From: Rickettsiales bacterium
Lineage (GTDB): Bacteria; Pseudomonadota; Alphaproteobacteria; Rickettsiales; UBA1997
Reading direction: 5' to 3'
Length of the DNA stretch: 7,278 bases
NCBI GenBank assembly: GCA_947455365.1
Contig: CANGNU010000046.1
Coordinates: 1 to 7,278 of the forward strand
Part shown: in pieces, positions 1-7,007 of the stretch
Layout of the letters: every line of letters begins with the position of its first letter
How positions within the stretch are numbered: the first letter of the stretch is position 1
Translations under genes and position numbers: made by a program
The notes under the pieces: generated by a model
Databases searched by the model: none
Told to the model about the DNA's origin: nothing
The model's input: the letters and a program-made list of their open reading frames with translations, nothing else

Positions 1-152
1 AATCGCGCGGAGTCAGCACTGTAGCCAAAGAATCCAAGCTAAGTCGTCAATATCTTTATGAAATTTTCTCAGAAAAAAGCAATCCAACTTTAGAGAATTT
101 TAACTTAATTCTAAAATCTCTTGGTTTAAAACTGCAAATTAAGGCGTTGTAA
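1..152 (+). CDS. Antitoxin of a type II toxin-antitoxin pair, HigA/HI1420-like (3' part only)
   Basis: The gene enters from the left edge; full codons begin at base 3 and the stop TAA is at 150-152. The 49 visible residues begin SRGVSTVAKESKLSRQYLYE and end LGLKLQIKAL. The stretch VAKESKLSRQYLYEIF is a helix-turn-helix, followed by the SNPTLENFNLILKSLGLKL pattern typical of the C-terminal half of 'addiction module antidote' proteins (HI1420 type, Xre-like DNA-binding fold). In that family the antitoxin binds its own promoter and neutralises a RelE/HigB-like toxin (HI1419 type), usually encoded just upstream; here that would lie outside the window, so the pairing is inferred. The gene converges on trpC with one base between the two stop codons. 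It could instead be a solitary Xre-type regulator. Confidence 0.72.
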   Translation, partial: SRGVSTVAKESKLSRQYLYEIFSEKSNPTLENFNLILKSLGLKLQIKAL

Positions 153-153
153 T

Positions 154-1059
154 TTAATCAAGCAACCGCCGCACTGCCGCGCCAACATTGGCCTCGCTCA
201 TAAAATGCTCACCAATCAAAAAGGTATTTATCCCTACTTTTTGTAGCATTTTTATATCATCTTTAGTTTTAATGCCACTTTCGCCAACAATAATATAACC
301 CTGTGGCACTAGTGGTGCAAGGCGTAGCGAAGTTTGCAAATCAACCTGCAAAGTTTTTAAATTGCGATTATTAATGCCAATTAATTTGCTTTTCAATTTG
401 CCCAAAGCGCGCCGCAATTCTGCTTCATCATGAACCTCAATCAACACTGACAAACCAAGGCCCAAAGCGCATTCTTCCAACTCTTGTAATTTAGCATCAT
501 CAAGCATTGCGACAATTAGCAAAATGCAACTGGCGCCCAACATTTTCGCTTCATAAATTTGATAGACATCAATCATAAAATCTTTGCGCAAAATTGGCAA
601 AGAACTGTTGGCGCGAGCTTGCTGTAAATATTCATTGCTGCCTTGAAAATATTTACTGTCAGTTAAAACTGACAAACACGCCGCACCGTTTTTTTCATAT
701 TCTTGCGCAATTTCTACTGCGTTAAAATTTTCACGAATCAAGCCTTTTGATGGCGAAGCTTTTTTAATTTCAGCAATTAAAGCAATTTTATTTTGGGAAA
801 TTTTGCTTTGTAAAGCGGCGATAAAATTTGACGCCTTAAGCTTTGTTGAATCCTTGATAATAGCCGTTTCCACACATTCTTCAGCAGAATTTTTAGCAAC
901 ATTTTTCGCAGCAAATTCGTCAGCACATTTCAATTGCCGACAAATTTCTTCCAAGCGCAAAACTTTCTTACAATTGCGCACCTCAATTAATTTATGCTGG
1001 TAAATTTCGGCAAGAATATTTTTCATCTGATTATTTAAACTGCCAGTTATATCTGACAC
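154..1059 (-). CDS. trpC: Indole-3-glycerol phosphate synthase
   Basis: Converts 1-(2-carboxyphenylamino)-1-deoxyribulose 5-phosphate to indole-3-glycerol phosphate in cytoplasmic tryptophan synthesis. The (beta/alpha)8 barrel motifs are all visible: IAEIKKASPSKG (E97, K99), LRKDFM (K159), IEVHDEAEL (E208), GINNRNLKT (N230, R232) and the phosphate-binding ESGI (S261) followed by FLIGEHFM. These match the family's catalytic Lys/Glu/Asn/Ser set. At 301 residues it is longer than the usual 255-275, mainly because of roughly 25-30 extra residues around 44-76, between the N-terminal helix and the first barrel strand. The GTG start at 1057-1059 abuts the purQ stop. ATG at 1024-1026 (M12, giving MKNILAEIYQHK) fits the family N-terminus better and would give 290 residues; neither start has a clear Shine-Dalgarno sequence. 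It is the last gene of the leuA-mreB-mreC-purQ-trpC run, with no other trp gene beside it. Confidence 0.95.
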   Translation of the reverse strand: MSDITGSLNNQMKNILAEIYQHKLIEVRNCKKVLRLEEICRQLKCADEFAAKNVAKNSAEECVETAIIKDSTKLKASNFIAALQSKISQNKIALIAEIKKASPSKGLIRENFNAVEIAQEYEKNGAACLSVLTDSKYFQGSNEYLQQARANSSLPILRKDFMIDVYQIYEAKMLGASCILLIVAMLDDAKLQELEECALGLGLSVLIEVHDEAELRRALGKLKSKLIGINNRNLKTLQVDLQTSLRLAPLVPQGYIIVGESGIKTKDDIKMLQKVGINTFLIGEHFMSEANVGAAVRRLLD

Positions 1060-1740
1060 TTATTTCAACAAAGATTTAAATAGCATCACCCCGTCAATTG
1101 AGCCAGTATCAGCATCAATTGCTCTTTCAGGATGCGGCATCATGCCCAGCACATTGCGCTTATCATTGATGACGCCAGCAATATTCAGCATTGAGCCATT
1201 GGGGTTGCTATCATCAGTTACATTGCCATTTTTATCAACATAGCGAAAAGCTATGCCGCCGTTATCTTCAAGACGCTTTAAAACTTCTGGCGGGGCAAAA
1301 TAATTGCCATCAGCGTGGGCAATGGGAATTGAAATGGTTTCGTGTTTTTTGTATAATTGCGTGAAAGAATTGTCGTTATTTTCAACGCGCAAATAAACGC
1401 TGCGGCAAGAAAATTTAGTTTGTTTATTACGCAAAAGCACGCCCGGCAACAGGCCAGCCTCGGTTAAAATTTGAAAGCCGTTGCAAATTCCTAAAACTTT
1501 GACGCCTTTTTCGGCTAGTCTTTTTACTTCAAGCATGATGGGAGAAATTGCTGCCATGGCGCCGCTGCGCAGGTAATCGCCATAAGAAAATCCTCCGGGA
1601 ATGACAATTAAATCAAGGTCATCGGCCAATGAAGTTTCTTGATGCCAAACATTCTGCACCTTAGAGCCAAGCTTCTGCAAAGTGGTTATTGCATCACGGT
1701 CGCAGTTAGATGCAGGAAAAGTAATTACGGCTGATTTCAT
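1060..1740 (-). CDS. purQ: Phosphoribosylformylglycinamidine synthase, glutaminase subunit
   Basis: Class I glutamine amidotransferase that supplies ammonia to PurL for conversion of FGAR to FGAM in purine synthesis. At 226 residues it matches the small separate-subunit form (PurQ of PurSQL), not the fused large PurL. The nucleophile elbow GICNGFQ carries C86, and PHPER carries H203 and E205, completing the triad. VIPGGFSYGDYLRSGAMAA (46-64) and IAHADGNYFAPPE (140-152) are family hallmarks. The N-terminus reads FPASNCDRD, where relatives usually have FPGSNCDRD, a mild variation. The ATG is at 1738-1740, with no clear Shine-Dalgarno sequence in the 51-base gap after mreC. purS and purL, its partners, are not in the window. 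Its stop is immediately followed by the presumed GTG of trpC, so the two are probably translationally coupled. Confidence 0.96.
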   Translation of the reverse strand: MKSAVITFPASNCDRDAITTLQKLGSKVQNVWHQETSLADDLDLIVIPGGFSYGDYLRSGAMAAISPIMLEVKRLAEKGVKVLGICNGFQILTEAGLLPGVLLRNKQTKFSCRSVYLRVENNDNSFTQLYKKHETISIPIAHADGNYFAPPEVLKRLEDNGGIAFRYVDKNGNVTDDSNPNGSMLNIAGVINDKRNVLGMMPHPERAIDADTGSIDGVMLFKSLLK

Positions 1741-1791
1741 TTGTTGGAAATTTTTATTGATAAATCTTCGCTAACTTTACGGCTAATTAAA

Positions 1792-2634
1792 TTAATAATC
1801 CATCACCGTTACAATATCAGCATTATTGACATCTTCAATCATCTCAACTGCAACGAAAGATTTATCCACCTTCTTCACCACGCCAATCAGCAAGCCAGCT
1901 GGAAGGCTATCGCCATCACCCGAAGTGAAGATTAAATCCCCAGTTTGAATTTGGTGATTTTTTGAAAGATAAAGCATTTCCATCAAGCCACCATTAGTGC
2001 CAACCAAAACGCCACGAGCCCTTGCTTTTGAAGCGATCACAGGTACACGAGAATTTTGATCGGTCAATAAAAGTAGTCGTGATTTTTTTTCGCTAATGTC
2101 AATTACACGACCAATCATGCCTACCGAGCCAGTAACCACGCTGCCTTCTTTAATATTGCGATCTAAACCAGCATTAACAAAAAGATTTTGATTAAACAAA
2201 CCATGCGTTCTGCCAATAATTTTTACTACCTGATAATTAACGCTTTTTGGAATAACAAATTTCAGCAAATTTTTTAATTCTTGATTTTCGTTATTAAGGT
2301 TGAGCGCTTTAATATAAAGGGCACGCATCTTGTCATTTTCAGCGTGCAAAGCTTTGTTTTCCTTCTTCGCGTCAATTAATTCTTGAAAATTTACCAAGAC
2401 ATTAATTGCGGTATTAAAAGGAAATGCGGCAAATTTTACAATGGGAAGAGAGATGTCGACAAACAGAAATGAAACATCGTTGGTAATGTCTTTATTAACC
2501 TTGGAGGTGATAAGAAAAATTAATGAGAGCGCAACAAAAAATATCAACTCAATCTTTTTAAACAGCTGGCCAAAATGATGCTGCAAGCTGTAATTGCTGA
2601 TATTGTTATAGTTAAAATTTAAATATTGTTTCAT
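1792..2634 (-). CDS. mreC: Rod shape-determining protein MreC
   Basis: Bitopic inner-membrane protein that links the MreB filament system to the periplasmic cell-wall synthesis enzymes (PBP2/RodA elongasome). The 280 residues show the family layout. A short cytoplasmic N-terminus leads to a transmembrane helix at about 28-44 (KIELIFFVALSLIFLI). A periplasmic coiled coil follows at about 85-125 (ELIDAKKENKALHAENDKMR onward). The two beta domains contain GSVVTGSVGMIGRVIDI (164-180) and TSGDGDSLPAGLLIGVV (237-253), the latter being the MreC signature. Length is normal. It lies 71 bases after mreB, separated by a hairpin. Unusually, mreD does not follow; purQ does, after 51 bases. Confidence 0.95.
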   Translation of the reverse strand: MKQYLNFNYNNISNYSLQHHFGQLFKKIELIFFVALSLIFLITSKVNKDITNDVSFLFVDISLPIVKFAAFPFNTAINVLVNFQELIDAKKENKALHAENDKMRALYIKALNLNNENQELKNLLKFVIPKSVNYQVVKIIGRTHGLFNQNLFVNAGLDRNIKEGSVVTGSVGMIGRVIDISEKKSRLLLLTDQNSRVPVIASKARARGVLVGTNGGLMEMLYLSKNHQIQTGDLIFTSGDGDSLPAGLLIGVVKKVDKSFVAVEMIEDVNNADIVTVMDY

Positions 2635-2666
2635 TGATCAAAAATTTCTTCACATCAAAAGGAAAT

Positions 2667-2700
2667 TGGCGCAACCCTTGAAAATAAAGGATTGGCGCCA
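2667..2700 (-). terminator. Hairpin between mreB and mreC, possible attenuator or processing site
   Basis: Read on the minus strand, the sequence starting TGGCGCCAATCCTT (2700 to 2687) pairs with AAGGGTTGCGCCA (2679 to 2667) around a 7-nt loop TATTTTC. The stem has about 13 pairs with one bulged C and one G-U pair. It begins 5 bases after the mreB stop codon. The following bases are ATTTCCTTTTGATG, so there is no clean U-run as in a classical intrinsic terminator. A leaky terminator or an RNA 3'-end stabiliser that lets MreB exceed MreC is a reasonable inference. On the plus strand a T-rich tract (TTATTTTAAT) follows the stem, but no plus-strand gene is nearby. Confidence 0.5.
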
Positions 2701-2705
2701 TTATT

Positions 2706-3749
<1,044 letters not shown>

Positions 3750-5258
3750 TTAAGAATTTAATTTGTTTAAACAGTTAATATAAGCCAGCGCCGAAGCAAC
3801 TAGAACATCTGTGCTAGAGCCATTGGCGCTAAAAATTCGATTATTTTTTTTCAGCCGAACTGTGGTGGTCGCTTGCGCGTCAGTGCCCGCTGTTACTGCG
3901 TTCACTTGATATAATTCTAAAGTTGCGTCATGTGGAATTAATTTTTTGATCGCGCCAAAAATTGCATCAACAGGACCATCTATTGAAGCGAAATTAGCTT
4001 GGTGGGCCTCATTGTCAATTTTTATTTTTAATTCAATTTGCGCTGCAGCAGAAGTGCCGCATTTTATATTAAGATCAAGAAGCTGGTAACGCACTTGGCT
4101 GTTGGTGAGAGAGTCGTCAACCAAAGCAATAATGTCTTCATCTAAAATTTCTTTTTTCTTGTCAGCCAATTCTTTAAATTTTTTGAAAGCTTCAGCCAAA
4201 CCATCTTCGTTTAATTCATAGCCAATTTGCAGAAGCCTGTCTTTAAAGGCGGCGCGGCCTGATAACTTGCCCAAAGTAAGCGAAGTTTTTTCTAAACCAA
4301 CCGAGGCTGGAGTCATAATTTCGTAGGTCTCGCGGTTTTTTAAAATGCCATCTTGATGAATGCCACTTTCATGAGCAAAGGCGTTGGCGCCTACAATGGC
4401 CTTGTTGTATTGCACTGCAAAACCAGTAATGCTCGAAACTAATTTTGAGATTCGCGTAATCATTGTTGAATCGACGCTGGTTTCAGCATTGTAAAAATCG
4501 CCACGCGTTTTAATGGCCATGACAATTTCTTCTAGAGCCGCGTTGCCCGCGCGCTCACCAATGCCGTTAATGGTGCATTCAATTTGCCGCGCACCCGCAC
4601 GCATTGCGGCTAGTGAATTAGCCACTGCCATGCCTAAATCATCGTGGCAATGCGCAGAAATTATGGCTTTGTCAATGTTTGAAACATTATTTTTTATGGC
4701 AGTAATTAGCGCAAAATATTCTTCAGGAGTAGTATAGCCGACAGTGTCTGGAATGTTGACTGCCGTGGCTCCAGCCGCTATTGCGGTTTCAATTGCTTTG
4801 AAGAGAAAACTGTGATTTGAGCGGGTTGCATCTTCAGGTGACCAATCGACTTCAGGGCAATGCTGGCGCGCTAGCGTGACACTTTCGGTAATTGCTTCTA
4901 ACACTTGTTTTTCGTCCATTTTTAACTTAAATTGCATGTGAATTGGACTAGTAGCAATGAAAGTATGAATGCGCGGTTTAGCCGCTGGTTTCAAGGCTTC
5001 AGCCGTTCTTTCAATATCAGATTTTTTAGCGCGCGCAAGGCCACAAATGGTCGAATTTTTTATTGCTTTGGCAATTTGTCGCACCGCTTCAAAATCACCG
5101 TTCGATGCCGCAGGAAAGCCCGCCTCAATTACATCGACGCCCATTTTTTCTAAAGTTTTTGCGATCAGTAATTTTTCTTCAAGATTCATCGTTGCGCCCG
5201 GAGCTTGCTCGCCGTCGCGTAAGGTTGTATCGAAAATTATGACTTTTTCTTTGGTCAC
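3750..5258 (-). CDS. leuA: 2-isopropylmalate synthase
   Basis: Condenses acetyl-CoA with 2-oxoisovalerate, the committed step of leucine synthesis. The 502 residues are close to the usual 510-520 of type I LeuA. The N-terminal TIM barrel (about 1-270) opens with [16 protein letters not shown] (9-24) and contains [15 protein letters not shown] (201-215) and [14 protein letters not shown] (231-244). D15, H203, H205 and N239 match the metal ligands of the family. A linker region with [20 protein letters not shown] (296-315) leads to the C-terminal leucine-sensing domain (about 385-502, ending [14 protein letters not shown]...[13 protein letters not shown]), so feedback inhibition is expected. 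Homocitrate synthase and citramalate synthase were considered; the intact C-terminal domain and overall wording favour LeuA. The start is GTG at 5256-5258, chosen because relatives begin just before [13 protein letters not shown]. It is first of the five-gene run. Confidence 0.97.
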   Translation of the reverse strand: MTKEKVIIFDTTLRDGEQAPGATMNLEEKLLIAKTLEKMGVDVIEAGFPAASNGDFEAVRQIAKAIKNSTICGLARAKKSDIERTAEALKPAAKPRIHTFIATSPIHMQFKLKMDEKQVLEAITESVTLARQHCPEVDWSPEDATRSNHSFLFKAIETAIAAGATAVNIPDTVGYTTPEEYFALITAIKNNVSNIDKAIISAHCHDDLGMAVANSLAAMRAGARQIECTINGIGERAGNAALEEIVMAIKTRGDFYNAETSVDSTMITRISKLVSSITGFAVQYNKAIVGANAFAHESGIHQDGILKNRETYEIMTPASVGLEKTSLTLGKLSGRAAFKDRLLQIGYELNEDGLAEAFKKFKELADKKKEILDEDIIALVDDSLTNSQVRYQLLDLNIKCGTSAAAQIELKIKIDNEAHQANFASIDGPVDAIFGAIKKLIPHDATLELYQVNAVTAGTDAQATTTVRLKKNNRIFSANGSSTDVLVASALAYINCLNKLNS

Positions 5259-5382
5259 TTTTTTAAAAAGATTTTTGTTGGAAAATTGCGGGAAGCAAAT
5301 TATGACTGAGCGCAGTTTATTTGTAAATATGGTTTTGCAAAAATTAATTTACGGTTGGTAAAAAATAATTATTTCACAAAAT
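5259..5382. promoter_or_regulatory. Divergent intergenic region between leuA and the LD-carboxypeptidase gene
   Basis: This 124-base AT-rich spacer must hold promoters for both divergent genes. The leuA promoter is clear. For the plus-strand gene I see only weak candidates, such as TTGCAA (5335-5340) with TAAAAA (5359-5364) at an 18-base spacing. The bases before ATG 5383 (ATTTCACAAAAT) contain no Shine-Dalgarno sequence. No operator-like palindrome stands out. Confidence 0.4.
5299..5327 (-). promoter_or_regulatory. Predicted sigma70-type promoter of leuA
   Basis: On the minus strand there is TTTACA (5327-5322), exactly 17 bases, then CATAAT (5304-5299). Each hexamer matches five of six consensus positions. 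Transcription would start near 5292, leaving a leader of about 33 nt before the leuA GTG, too short for a leucine leader-peptide attenuator. It could drive the whole leuA-mreB-mreC-purQ-trpC run. Predicted from sequence only. Confidence 0.6.
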
Positions 5383-6351
5383 ATGTTTCTAAAAAAAGGT
5401 GATCTTGTTGATATTGTAAGCCCCGCAAGCTCGGTAACCAAAGTTGAATTGGCGCAAGTAAAATTATTTTTAGAAAAAAATGGCCTGCGCGCGCGGTTTT
5501 TTCTAGAAAAAGAATTGGTGCTCAACAAAAAACCAAGCAATAATTTTTCTGCTTTTAGCGCAGAAAAACGCTTCGAGCAATTGCGTTTAGCCTTAGAAAG
5601 CAAAGACTCGCAAGCAGTTTGGTGTTTTCGCGGCGGCTATGGCAGCGGCGATTTAATTCCACTTTTAGAAAAATCAAAATCACTGCCAAGCAAGATGTTC
5701 ATTGGCTTCAGCGACATTACTTCGCTAGCAATTTTTCTACAACAAAAATGGAATTGGCAAATTATTTACGGGCCAATGCTTGGGCAATTAGCTTCTGGCA
5801 AGGTTTCGGCAAAATCGCGCAAAGCAATTTTTGATTTAGTTTTTGGAAAAACTGCCGAATTAAAATATTCGCTAAACCTTTTAAATAAAGACTTTGCGGC
5901 AAATTCTAATATTGCGATAAATTCTGCTAAACTCGTTGGCGGCTGTCTCAGCGTACTTGCGGCGCACTTTGGCACTTCTAATCAAATTAATTGGCGCGAT
6001 AAAATTTTGTTTTTAGAAGATATCGACGAAAGCGGCGAGAAGCTTGAGCGCTACTTCCAGCAACTAATTCAAGTTATGATTGCGACAAAAAATTTTCCGC
6101 AAGCGATAGTGCTTGGCAACTACTTGGAAGGGGTTTTGTGGGGAAAATCTTCTGCTGCAGAAAAAATTATTGCGAAAAAAAATATTGCGCTGGCGATAAA
6201 AAAATTCATGCAAAAAATTGATGATTTGGGGTTGAGAATTCCGCTTTTTCAGGAGAGAACTAACTGCCTTGGGCATTCTAAAAATATAGTTCCGTTGGTG
6301 ATTGGGGCAGAGACAAAAATTTCTAATTCTTACTTGGTTCAAGGGGTTTGA
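5383..6351 (+). CDS. ldcA: Muramoyltetrapeptide LD-carboxypeptidase, peptidase family S66
   Basis: Cleaves the L-lysine/diaminopimelate-to-D-alanine bond of murein tetrapeptides, normally in the cytoplasm during peptidoglycan recycling. The 322 residues begin KKGDLVDIVSPASSV, a typical S66 N-terminus with no signal peptide. They contain CFRGGYGSGDLIPLL (81-95), the nucleophile motif FIGFSDITSL (106-115, S110), LFLEDIDESGEKLER (209-223, E212) and CLGHSKNIVPLVIGA (295-309, H298). S110, E212 and H298 fit the Ser-Glu-His triad of the family. Length is normal. S66 also includes microcin C self-immunity proteins (MccF), which share the fold, so the exact substrate is inferred. It is transcribed divergently from leuA and is monocistronic: a 656-base gene-free stretch follows. 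Confidence 0.9.
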   Translation: MFLKKGDLVDIVSPASSVTKVELAQVKLFLEKNGLRARFFLEKELVLNKKPSNNFSAFSAEKRFEQLRLALESKDSQAVWCFRGGYGSGDLIPLLEKSKSLPSKMFIGFSDITSLAIFLQQKWNWQIIYGPMLGQLASGKVSAKSRKAIFDLVFGKTAELKYSLNLLNKDFAANSNIAINSAKLVGGCLSVLAAHFGTSNQINWRDKILFLEDIDESGEKLERYFQQLIQVMIATKNFPQAIVLGNYLEGVLWGKSSAAEKIIAKKNIALAIKKFMQKIDDLGLRIPLFQERTNCLGHSKNIVPLVIGAETKISNSYLVQGV

Positions 6352-6411
6352 TTTTTGCTTAACTCTGGCTCTTCGCTCTTTGGTTTTTTTCTAAACTCTA
6401 GTTCTCGCTCC

Positions 6412-6535
6412 TCCATCAAGCCAAGGGGGAAGTGCTCTGCCCCTCAAACAGCTGAACCCATCAAGTATTTATGCGAGCGTAGCTCGCGATGGTTTCAGAA
6501 CTCGGTTCAGAGCACTTCCCCCTTGGCTTGATGGA
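6412..6535 (+). repeat. Palindromic element, copy 1 (124 bp)
   Basis: Perfect 28-bp inverted arms at 6412-6439 and 6508-6535 enclose a 68-base core (6440-6507). The inner seven bases of the arms are TGCTCTG/CAGAGCA. Inside the core an 11-position stem (CTGAACCCATC, 6452-6462, with GATGGTTTCAG, 6488-6498) has one C-T mismatch. Within it sits a 6-bp hairpin GCGAGC-GTA-GCTCGC (6473-6487). Unpaired strands CCCCTCAAACAG (6440-6451) and AACTCGGTT (6499-6507) form an internal loop. By hand count 66 of 124 bases are G or C, well above the flanks. The family is not recognised; in size and style it resembles Rickettsia palindromic elements. No T-run follows, so it is not a standard terminator. Confidence 0.9.
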
Positions 6536-6664
6536 ATGCTGGTAGTGTGGAAAAAGCAAGGTCGGCTTTAAGTTCTTGAAAAAAAATGGCTTTAAAAAAA
6601 GCTGGGTAATGAGTAATAAAGTTTGAGCAATTCAGAAAAAAATCCATTACTGAATTCCTTTGCT

Positions 6665-6697
6665 AAAAAATAAAAATCCCAAAAAAATCTCAAAAAA
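6665..6697. other. Phased A-tracts, probable intrinsic bend
   Basis: A-runs of 5-7 bases occur at 6665-6670, 6672-6676, 6681-6687 and 6692-6697; the last three are centred about 10 bases apart, near one helical turn. Such phasing is known to curve DNA. They lie just outside palindrome copy 2. A structural effect is inferred; function is unknown. Confidence 0.4.
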
Positions 6698-6725
6698 TCC
6701 CAAGAAAGAAACGCAAACTCTCGCA

Positions 6726-6849
6726 GGCGCAAACTCCAACTGACCATGCTCTGAACCGAGTTCTGAGACCATCGCAAGCTACGCTTGCATAAATGCTAGA
6801 TGGGCTCAGCTGTTTGAGGGGCAGAGCATGGTCAGTTGGGGTTTGTGCC
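6726..6849 (-). repeat. Palindromic element, copy 2 (124 bp, inverted relative to copy 1)
   Basis: Arms at 6726-6753 and 6822-6849 are complementary over 28 positions: 18 inner pairs are perfect and two outer positions are G-U type pairs on the plus strand. The 68-base core (6754-6821), reverse-complemented, is identical to the core of copy 1 at 62 of 68 positions. The inner seven arm bases (TGCTCTG/CAGAGCA) are also shared. The outer 21 bases of each arm are unrelated to those of copy 1, although total length and arm length are the same. The inner hairpin here is GCAAGC-TAC-GCTTGC (6774-6788). It lies 158 bases before nuoD. Confidence 0.88.
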
Positions 6850-6923
6850 GTCGGGGAAAGAACTAAGCAACAAGGAAAACTACGGTTTGCACCAACACGG
6901 GAAAATCTACGCAACAGCAAATT

Positions 6924-6951
6924 TTTCCATTTGTATTTTCCAAAAAATAAT
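6924..6951 (+). promoter_or_regulatory. Weak candidate promoter for nuoD
   Basis: TTTCCA (6924-6929), 16 bases, then AATAAT (6946-6951), matching four and five of six consensus positions. It would leave a leader of roughly 50 nt before nuoD. The region is AT-rich, so chance matches are likely; it is listed because nuoD needs a promoter here if it is not read through from ldcA. Confidence 0.25.
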
Positions 6952-7007
6952 TTATCGTCCAATTAACAATTTCAAAGCCCATAACGGCAACAAAATATCG
7001 AAGAAAA

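Larger units (their letters stand above)
6352..7007. other. Gene-free stretch between ldcA and nuoD carrying palindromic repeats
   Basis: No frame in these 656 bases gives a protein with recognisable motifs; the open frames here run through palindromes and A-rich tracts and look like chance. It holds two inverted 124-bp palindromic elements, an AT-rich 190-base spacer between them with many A-runs, and a 158-base leader before nuoD. There is no tRNA-like cloverleaf that I can see. No classical terminator follows ldcA: a T7 run at 6384-6390 has no stem in front of it. Confidence 0.75.

Noticed and set aside
4513..5361. Plus-strand open frames opposite leuA, and similar ones opposite mreB
   Set aside because: They are antisense to well-conserved coding sequence and have no recognisable protein motifs.
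6361..6411. Approximate tandem repeat AACTCTGGCTCTTCGCTC / AACTCTAGTTCTCGCTC after ldcA
   Set aside because: Two imperfect units with several mismatches and no further copies; too weak to call a repeat feature.
6412..6535. Palindrome copy 1 as the rho-independent terminator of ldcA
   Set aside because: The 124-bp size, the internal loops and the lack of a T-run after the stem do not fit; a second copy with conserved core points to a repeat element instead. It might still block transcription.
6626..6664. Small hairpin AGCAATTCAG / CTGAA-bulge-TTGCT, possibly a third decayed palindrome
   Set aside because: Only two 5-bp stems with a 5-nt bulge and a 14-nt loop, no similarity to the conserved core, and a competing GTAATG/CATTAC pairing; chance is likely in such AT-rich DNA.
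6712..6736. Direct repeat CGCAAACTC (6712-6720 and 6728-6736) at the edge of palindrome copy 2, as a target-site duplication
   Set aside because: Both copies lie on the same side of the element and one is inside its arm, so they do not flank an insertion.
6690..6962. Open reading frames through palindrome copy 2 on both strands (also 6592-6777 minus and 6836-7111 plus)
   Set aside because: They run through the palindrome, A-rich tracts or the nuoD start in another frame, have irregular composition and show no recognisable motif.
6352..7007. CRISPR array, retron or tRNA gene in the gene-free stretch
   Set aside because: There are only two repeats, inverted and 124 bp long, with no regular spacers; no reverse transcriptase or Cas gene nearby; no cloverleaf or CCA end seen.
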